DNA of 10,959 bases from Cellvibrionales bacterium. Lineage in GTDB: Bacteria; Pseudomonadota; Gammaproteobacteria; Pseudomonadales; UBA7434. Location: the NCBI GenBank assembly GCA_018668095.1, contig JABIQF010000184.1, positions 1 to 10,959 on the forward strand, read 5' to 3'. Positions 6,155 through 10,959 of the stretch are shown here, piece after piece. Below the pieces are notes generated by a model. The model saw only the letters and a program-made list of their open reading frames with translations, ran no database searches and was not told the origin of the DNA. The position numbers and the translations under genes were made by a program. Positions within the stretch are counted from its first letter, which is position 1. Each line of letters begins with the position of its first letter.

Positions 6155-7639
6155 ATGTGGGAAGAAACACGCATTGTTATTGTGGATAATGACGAGCGTA
6201 GACGACAAGATCTTCAGTTAGTGTTTGATTTTATTGGCGAGCCCGTAAAAGCGCTGTCATATCAAGAGTGGCTTGAACCCGGAGTTCAGGCGAGCAATGA
6301 TAATGGCAATTTAACCTTACTCGTTTTAGGTGATACTCCTCAGCCATTAAGTGAGCGACTAGCGATTGCTCAGCAATGGCAAAATCATCTCCCAATCATG
6401 CTAGTCGATCATCCAGTCACTCAGCCAGCAGTTCAAGCCGCCGATCAAGCTACCGATGATTCGCTGGACGTTGAAAGCATGCGTCCCATTATTTCACAAA
6501 TTCAAATGCCGCCCAATTATGCGCGTATTGTCGATGACCTTCATCGTGCACAAGTCTATCGCGAGCAACACAGTGCACTCTCTCATCGATCCAAGCATCG
6601 TGATCCGCAGCTATTTCGGAGTCTAGTAGGCACTAGTCGCAAAGTTCAGCAAGTGCGTGAGCTTATGGCGCAAGTAGCCGATAAAGATGTCACTGTACTG
6701 ATTACCGGTGAATCTGGCACTGGTAAAGAGGTGGTTGCACGTAACTTGCACTATCATTCGCCGCGTCGCGAGCAACCGTTTGTACCGGTTAACTGCGGAG
6801 CTATTCCGCCTGAGTTGTTAGAAAGCGAATTGTTTGGTCATGAAAAAGGCGCTTTTACGGGTGCCATAAGTAGCCGTGCTGGACGTTTTGAGATGGCGCA
6901 AGGCGGAACTTTATTTTTAGATGAAATTGGCGATATGCCGCTTAATATGCAGGTGAAAATTTTACGTGCACTGCAAGAGCGAACCTTTGAACGAGTTGGC
7001 GGTAATAAAACCTATCATGCCGATGTTCGCATTATTGCGGCGACGCATAAAAACCTAGAAACCATGATAGAAGCCGGTGACTTCCGCGAAGATCTTTACT
7101 ACCGACTCAATGTGTTTCCTATTGAAATGCCTGCGCTACGCGAGCGAGTAGAAGATTTACCGCTGCTATTAAATGAATTGATTTCACGGCTCGAAAATGA
7201 ACAACGGGGTTCAATACGATTTAACTCAGCCGCCATTATGTCGCTTTGCCAGCATAACTGGGCCGGTAATGTGCGTGAATTAGCGAACTTAGTTGAGCGC
7301 ATGGCCATTATGTATCCCTATGGCGTGGCGGGTGTAAAAGACCTTCCCGCCAAATTCCGCTATGTCGAAGAGGCTGATGAAATAGAAAGTGAAGAGGGCA
7401 AGAGTCAGCACCTAGATGCACTTCAGGCGGTCGCTAATATCGTCAATATCGATGCTAAACCTTTACTGCCGCATGAAGGGATTGATCTCAAAGCGTACAT
7501 TGCTTCATTAGAGCAAAATTTAATTCAACAAGCGCTGGATGACGCCAGTGGCGTAGTGGCTCGAGCAGCCGATAAACTACAAATTCGACGCACCACATTG
7601 GTTGAGAAAATGCGTAAGTATGATTTAAGTCGCGCTTAA
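6155..7639 (+). CDS. fleQ: Flagellar master regulator FleQ (sigma-54 activator, c-di-GMP sensor)
   Basis: FleQ is an AAA+ enhancer-binding protein that activates sigma-54 flagellar promoters; in Pseudomonas c-di-GMP binding changes its activity and its control of exopolysaccharide genes. The 494-residue protein has a degenerate receiver domain (about 1-130) with no aspartate at the expected end of strand 3 (LLVLGDTP). It has an AAA+ domain with Walker A GESGTGKE (185-192), GAFTGA (232-237), Walker B GGTLFLDE (250-257) and FREDLYYRLNVFPIE. A C-terminal Fis-type helix-turn-helix includes ARAADKLQIRRTTLVEKM. The c-di-GMP contacts known from P. aeruginosa are conserved: LFRS at 153-156, Arg196-Asn197 and the ExxxR pair Glu341/Arg345. 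GAFTGA is intact, so it should activate sigma-54. Start: ATG 6155 gives MWEETRIVIVD, aligning with the Pseudomonas start MWRETKLLLID; an in-frame TTG at 6143 is less likely. Two FleQ-box-like sites lie upstream. Confidence 0.96.
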   Translation: MWEETRIVIVDNDERRRQDLQLVFDFIGEPVKALSYQEWLEPGVQASNDNGNLTLLVLGDTPQPLSERLAIAQQWQNHLPIMLVDHPVTQPAVQAADQATDDSLDVESMRPIISQIQMPPNYARIVDDLHRAQVYREQHSALSHRSKHRDPQLFRSLVGTSRKVQQVRELMAQVADKDVTVLITGESGTGKEVVARNLHYHSPRREQPFVPVNCGAIPPELLESELFGHEKGAFTGAISSRAGRFEMAQGGTLFLDEIGDMPLNMQVKILRALQERTFERVGGNKTYHADVRIIAATHKNLETMIEAGDFREDLYYRLNVFPIEMPALRERVEDLPLLLNELISRLENEQRGSIRFNSAAIMSLCQHNWAGNVRELANLVERMAIMYPYGVAGVKDLPAKFRYVEEADEIESEEGKSQHLDALQAVANIVNIDAKPLLPHEGIDLKAYIASLEQNLIQQALDDASGVVARAADKLQIRRTTLVEKMRKYDLSRA

Positions 7640-7699
7640 CCCCATCTTTAGTCCGTTTTTGGCGGCACTGTATTTATCGTTTGATGAGCGCTTAATGAC

Positions 7700-7720
7700 A
7701 GCAGCTTATTATTAGCTGCT
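7700..7720. promoter_or_regulatory. Perfect 7-bp inverted repeat after fleQ
   Basis: AGCAGCT (7700-7706) and AGCTGCT (7714-7720) are perfect inverted arms around a 7-base AT loop. No T-run follows on either strand, so it is not a standard intrinsic terminator. It may be a protein-binding site or an mRNA end structure of fleQ. It sits eight bases upstream of the FleQ-box-like site. Confidence 0.4.
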
Positions 7721-7727
7721 AGCGTCC

Positions 7728-7741
7728 GACAAAAGATTGAC
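7728..7741. promoter_or_regulatory. FleQ-box-like enhancer upstream of fleSR
   Basis: GACAAAAGATTGAC matches the FleQ-box consensus GTCAATNNATTGAC at ten of twelve defined positions, with a perfect right half ATTGAC. It lies about 65 bp upstream of the sigma-54 -24 element, a normal enhancer distance. fleSR is FleQ- and sigma-54-dependent in P. aeruginosa, so the location is as expected. Confidence 0.55.
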
Positions 7742-7773
7742 TCGCTAGTGCGGTACATCGGTATAAATAATTA

Positions 7774-7786
7774 TAAGTAATTGATA
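7774..7786 (-). promoter_or_regulatory. Candidate IHF site between enhancer and sigma-54 promoter
   Basis: TAAGTAATTGATA is a perfect match to the IHF consensus (WATCAANNNNTTR) read on the - strand. It lies between the FleQ-box-like site and the -24/-12 promoter, where IHF bending usually helps enhancer-bound activators touch sigma-54 polymerase. The local DNA is AT-rich, so a chance match is possible. Confidence 0.4.
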
Positions 7787-7805
7787 ATATTGAATTAATT
7801 CTTCT

Positions 7806-7821
7806 CGGCACAGTGATTGCA
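7806..7821 (+). promoter_or_regulatory. Sigma-54 promoter of fleSR
   Basis: CGGCAC (7806-7811), five bases, then TTGCA (7817-7821) matches the sigma-54 consensus TGGCAC-N5-TTGCA at all but the first base. The invariant GG (7807-7808) and GC (7819-7820) are separated by exactly ten bases. Transcription would start near 7832, leaving a leader of about 87 nt before fleS. Confidence 0.88.
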
Positions 7822-7918
7822 GAATCAAGGCATTAAGCAATGTATGCGTTGAAACAGTGGCGAATCTTCATCTTTTCTCCATTTCAAGCATGCAGCTCAA
7901 TCACAATAGAGATGCAAT

Positions 7919-9283
7919 ATGCCGCCAGTAACCGCTTCTGATTCAACTGATTCTCGCTTAAAAGCGCCGGACTCAGTGACGGCGCAATCCATCCACTCTG
8001 AGGACTTAGACGCTGATACTGTATCCGTCAGTGCGCTAGCCAATAGTTTGGACGGTGGTTCAGGTAGCCGTTTAAGTAGCAGTTTAAGTAGCACTTTAAA
8101 TAGCAGCTTAGAAAACAGCTTAGATACAAACAGCAAAGAAGGATTACAGGCAACCTTTGAATTATTCAATCGTATGTCTGACGACTTATCCGATTCCTAT
8201 CGAGCGCTTGAAGGGCGTGTATCAGCACTCACCGATGAACTCGATCGAGTTAATTTACAACGCGAGCAAGAAGTCCGATCAAAAGAGCAGGTCACAGCAC
8301 GTTTAAGTAATTTGTTAGATTTATTACCAGGCGGTGTGGTCGTGTTAGATCGCTGGGGTACCGTATCGCAAATTAATCCTGCCGGTGAAGAGTTACTCAC
8401 CATCGGTTTAGAAGGTCGAAAATGGGTCGATATTATTGCCGAGTTCTTTGCTCCGCAAAAAGATGATGGTCATGAAATTTCGATGAAAAATGGTAAGCGT
8501 GTCAGCTTATCGACCCGTTCTTTAGAAGAAGAAACCGGTCAAATTATTTTATTAACCGATCAAACCGAAACGCGTCGTTTGCAAGCGCAATTAAGTCGTG
8601 GTCAGCGCTTATCGGCACTCGGTCGAATGGTTTCAGCTTTAGCGCATCAAATTCGTACGCCTTTATCGGCCGCTATTTTATATGCGGGACATTTAAGTGA
8701 GCGTGATTTAACAAGCGACCAGACTAAACGCTTTTCACAAAAAATTGTGTCGCGATTAAATAACTTAGAACAGCAAGTACGAGATATGTTGGTTTTTGCA
8801 AAGGGCGATGTCACGTTATCGGATTCCATGACAATAGGATCGATGCTTGAAGAGTTAAAGGTAGCCGTTGATGTCCCGTTATCTGCGAACAAAGCAACGC
8901 TGCTGATTGATAATGATTTAAGTGACACACGTATTGTCTGTAATTCACAAACCATGATTGGCGCATTAAGTAATTTAGTGAATAACGCATTACAAGCATC
9001 CGATGTGGGGGCGAATATCCAATTAACGACGCGTCGAGAAAGTAGTGACATCCTTATTTCAATCGCCGACAGCGGCTGTGGTATTCCAGACAGTATTATG
9101 CAGCGTTTACAACAAGAAGAAGCCTTTGTTACCACCAAGTCGCAAGGCACAGGTTTAGGCATTGCGGTTGTTCGCGCCGTAGTAAAAGCGCATCAAGGTG
9201 AATTTCAATTAACGTCTATAGAAGGGCGTGGCACACAAGCAACAATTAAATTGCCGTGTGTTCATGCAGTAGCACAGGCTTGA
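7919..9283 (+). CDS. fleS: Flagellar sensor histidine kinase FleS
   Basis: FleS is the cytoplasmic kinase that phosphorylates FleR to turn on the later sigma-54 flagellar genes. The 454-residue protein has no membrane segment. In order it has a serine-rich N-terminal region with a 4-residue repeat (about 50-69), a probable coiled coil (about 75-125) and a PAS-like domain (about 125-220, LLDLLPGGVVVLDRWGTV). The phosphoacceptor domain follows with AHQIRTPL and His243, and then the ATPase domain with N box NLVNNALQAS (352-361), DSGCGIP (384-390) and GTGLG (410-414). All kinase motifs are intact. It is longer than the ~400-residue Pseudomonas FleS, mainly because of the N-terminal extension. GAGA about seven bases before ATG is a weak ribosome site, so a start within the serine-rich region is possible but no better site was seen. 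It is transcribed from the sigma-54 promoter at 7806-7821 together with fleR. Confidence 0.95.
   Translation: MPPVTASDSTDSRLKAPDSVTAQSIHSEDLDADTVSVSALANSLDGGSGSRLSSSLSSTLNSSLENSLDTNSKEGLQATFELFNRMSDDLSDSYRALEGRVSALTDELDRVNLQREQEVRSKEQVTARLSNLLDLLPGGVVVLDRWGTVSQINPAGEELLTIGLEGRKWVDIIAEFFAPQKDDGHEISMKNGKRVSLSTRSLEEETGQIILLTDQTETRRLQAQLSRGQRLSALGRMVSALAHQIRTPLSAAILYAGHLSERDLTSDQTKRFSQKIVSRLNNLEQQVRDMLVFAKGDVTLSDSMTIGSMLEELKVAVDVPLSANKATLLIDNDLSDTRIVCNSQTMIGALSNLVNNALQASDVGANIQLTTRRESSDILISIADSGCGIPDSIMQRLQQEEAFVTTKSQGTGLGIAVVRAVVKAHQGEFQLTSIEGRGTQATIKLPCVHAVAQA
8066..8125 (+). repeat. 12-bp tandem repeat inside fleS (five imperfect units)
   Basis: Five consecutive 12-base units of the form AGC-xxx-TTA-Axx/Gxx encode SRLS, SSLS, STLN, SSLE and NSLD (residues 50-69). 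An isolated NSLD occurs at residues 42-45. Each unit is in frame, so copy-number change would lengthen or shorten the N-terminal region without destroying the gene. Confidence 0.85.
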
Positions 9284-9328
9284 TAGGTTAATAGGTCTGT
9301 TCAAAAAAAGAATGAAAGAGAGAGTTTT

Positions 9329-10798
9329 ATGAGCGCATCTGCCGAGTGTATTAAGAGTCATGACACAGCGCTATTATCGACACAGCATTCAGCAATGATA
9401 TTAGTTGTTGAAGATGACCTTGCACTACAAGAAGCTATTGTTGATACCCTTGAATTGTCGGGTTTAAATACGGCTGCTGCAGGTTCGGGTGAGCAAGCAT
9501 TAGAATGCCTTGCAGAACAGCGATTCGACATGGTTATCTCCGATGTCAACATGGGCGGTATGGACGGCCATCAATTATTAGATAAAATTAAAAAGCTTTA
9601 TCCTTTCTTACCCGTATTGTTAATTACTGCTTACGCCAGTATTGATCGATCGGTGCGTGCTATTCAAGCCGGCGCGGTTGATTACTTAGTCAAACCTTTT
9701 GATCCAAGTACACTTATTGATTTAGTGAGTCGTTATACGGTAGGTCAGCTATTAGAAAATGATGGTCCTGTTATTGCCTCACAAATTAGCCGAGATTTAT
9801 TTCAAATGGCTAAGCGTGTAGCGATGACAGATTCAACGGTATTGATTTCTGGAGAGTCAGGCACCGGTAAAGAAGTAATAGCGCGTTATATTCATACGCA
9901 CTCTACGCGTAAAGCTGAACCCTTTATTGCTATTAACTGTGCTGCCATACCAGAGAGCATGCTTGAAGCTACGTTGTTTGGTCATGAGAAAGGTGCGTTT
10001 ACGGGTGCGCATCAATCAGCGCCTGGTAAGTTTGAGCAAGCCAATGGTGGCACCTTATTATTAGATGAAGTGTCTGAAATGGATTTATCCTTACAGGCAA
10101 AATTATTAAGAGTGTTGCAAGAGCGAGAAGTAGAGCGTGTAGGTGGTCGTAAGGTCATTGCTTTGGATGTCAGAATTATTGCAACGACGAATCGTGATCT
10201 TAAACACTGTGTGACAGAAGGTAGTTTTAGAGAAGATTTATTTTATCGTCTAAGTGTATTTCCTATTCGATGGCCAGCACTGCGAGAGCGACTGGATGAT
10301 GTGATTCCATTGGCTGAGTATTTATTGTTACAGCATGCAAAAAAGATGGGTCGTGGGCCGGTGAGTTTTGCAGTAGAAGCTGAGCAATGTTTGTTAGCTT
10401 ATGCTTGGCCGGGTAATGTGCGTGAGTTAGATAATATTGTTCAGCGTGCATTAATATTGCAGCCGGGTGATATGATTTATGCGAATGATTTGTTGTTTGA
10501 TCAAAGTGCTCAATTATCAGTAAGTAGCCCTAAGCTATCAGTGAATAGTGATAAGTCATCAATAAATAGTCTTAAGCCGTTTAGTGATAATGTGTCGAAT
10601 ACGAATTCTTCGCAGGCTGAAGAGTCAGTAGTCAATTACAGTGCTGATTTAAAACAGCGTGAGTATGAGATTATTATTGATGCTTTAAATGAAGCGGGTG
10701 GTTCTAAGAAGCAGGCGGCGGAGAAGTTGGGTATTAGCCCGCGTACGCTGCGGTATAAGATGGCTAAGATGCGTGAGGATGGATTGGTTGTAGATTGA
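9329..10798 (+). CDS. fleR: Flagellar response regulator FleR (sigma-54 activator)
   Basis: FleR is the partner of FleS and activates sigma-54 promoters of basal body, hook and other mid-level flagellar genes. The 489-residue protein has an intact receiver domain: acidic pocket E28-D29-D30, phosphoacceptor Asp72 (ISDVNMGGMDG), Thr100 and Lys122 (LVKPFDP). The AAA+ domain has Walker A GESGTGKE (175-182), GAFTGA (222-227), Walker B GGTLLLDE (240-247), FREDLFYRLSVFPI and GNVRELDNIVQRA. A serine-rich linker with a 7-residue repeat (396-416) precedes the Fis-type helix-turn-helix (KKQAAEKLGISPRTLRYKM). GAGAGAG before ATG 9329 supports this start; ATG 9395, giving MILVVEDD, has no ribosome site. 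It lies 45 bp after fleS, likely one operon. Third codon positions become noticeably richer in G towards the 3' end than in fleS. Confidence 0.95.
   Translation: MSASAECIKSHDTALLSTQHSAMILVVEDDLALQEAIVDTLELSGLNTAAAGSGEQALECLAEQRFDMVISDVNMGGMDGHQLLDKIKKLYPFLPVLLITAYASIDRSVRAIQAGAVDYLVKPFDPSTLIDLVSRYTVGQLLENDGPVIASQISRDLFQMAKRVAMTDSTVLISGESGTGKEVIARYIHTHSTRKAEPFIAINCAAIPESMLEATLFGHEKGAFTGAHQSAPGKFEQANGGTLLLDEVSEMDLSLQAKLLRVLQEREVERVGGRKVIALDVRIIATTNRDLKHCVTEGSFREDLFYRLSVFPIRWPALRERLDDVIPLAEYLLLQHAKKMGRGPVSFAVEAEQCLLAYAWPGNVRELDNIVQRALILQPGDMIYANDLLFDQSAQLSVSSPKLSVNSDKSSINSLKPFSDNVSNTNSSQAEESVVNYSADLKQREYEIIIDALNEAGGSKKQAAEKLGISPRTLRYKMAKMREDGLVVD
10514..10576 (+). repeat. 21-bp tandem repeat inside fleR (three imperfect units)
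   Basis: Three 21-base units at 10514-10534, 10535-10555 and 10556-10576 encode LSVSSPK, LSVNSDK and SSINSLK (residues 396-416), in the linker between the AAA+ and DNA-binding domains. The units share a TCA-GTA/ATA-AAT-AGT core and end in AAG. Confidence 0.8.
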
Positions 10799-10819
10799 TG
10801 TTTTTGGTGGTTGGGTTTT

Positions 10820-10959
10820 AATTTCATTTCAAGTTCAAAACCGTGGGGTGGCTCGACAGTTAGGGTCTGGATCTTTAAGTCCTCTTTACGGCCTATATTG
10901 GATAGTATTTATATTTTGGTTTTTTAGTTTGTTTGTTTAAGTTTTCAATCAAGACCGTC
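10820..10959 (-). repeat. Dispersed repeat, right copy (inverted relative to the left copy)
   Basis: Read on the - strand from 10959, this begins GACGGTCTTGATTGAAAACT, identical to 151-170. It stays closely similar through about 10853, which corresponds to left position 257. Weaker similarity continues to about 10820, matching the start of the second left unit. The window ends inside the repeat, so its outer boundary is not visible. It starts about 22 bp after the fleR stop and occupies the place where fliE follows fleR in P. aeruginosa. No intrinsic terminator with a U-run was seen between fleR and the repeat. Confidence 0.8.

Noticed and set aside
8647..9162. 171-codon open frame on the - strand inside fleS
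   Set aside because: It is antisense to the intact kinase and phosphatase-region motifs of fleS and has no recognisable domain or ribosome site; it is a shadow of the coding strand.

Overview
The window carries a late flagellar gene block, all on the + strand: fliC (flagellin), flaG, fliD (filament cap), fliS (flagellin chaperone), a FliT-like small gene, fleQ (master regulator), fleS (sensor kinase) and fleR (response regulator). This is the gene order known from Pseudomonas aeruginosa (fliC-flaG-fliD-fliS-fleP-fleQ-fleS-fleR). FleQ closely resembles the Pseudomonas protein. The DNA is AT-richer than Pseudomonas, and the filament proteins are very poor in lysine. I infer a polarly flagellated, probably marine or aquatic gammaproteobacterium related to Pseudomonadales/Cellvibrionales. 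The genus cannot be read from the sequence.

Layout. Positions 1-669 hold no convincing gene. They contain a T-run/A-run hairpin and a dispersed repeat with a partial tandem copy, followed by AT-rich DNA. fliC (850-2352) has a good sigma-28 promoter at 670-696. A stem-loop separates it from flaG (2431-2988), which is followed closely by fliD (3018-4832), fliS (4901-5323) and a FliT-like gene (5374-5742). A gap of about 410 bp precedes fleQ (6155-7639) and contains two 14-bp GTCA-N6-TGAC palindromes that fit the published FleQ box. The 279-bp gap before fleS (7919-9283) looks like a complete enhancer-dependent promoter: a FleQ-box-like site, an IHF-consensus match and a strong sigma-54 -24/-12 element. 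fleR (9329-10798) lies 45 bp after fleS. The last ~120 bases are an inverted copy of the repeat at the left end, so the whole block is bracketed by inverted repeats.

How the genes work together. From established Pseudomonas biology, FleQ with sigma-54 switches on fleSR and early flagellar genes, and c-di-GMP binding to FleQ modulates this. FleS phosphorylates FleR, which drives a later class of sigma-54 promoters. FliA (sigma-28) finally drives fliC. FliS and FliT-type chaperones escort FliC and FliD to the export gate, and FliD caps the growing filament. The promoter elements seen here match that hierarchy.

I found no clearly new defence, mobile or biosynthetic system. The most unusual features are the bracketing inverted repeats, the cis-regulatory sites of fleQ and fleSR, short in-frame repeat expansions in flaG, fleS and fleR, and a flagellin with no lysine, cysteine, histidine or tryptophan.
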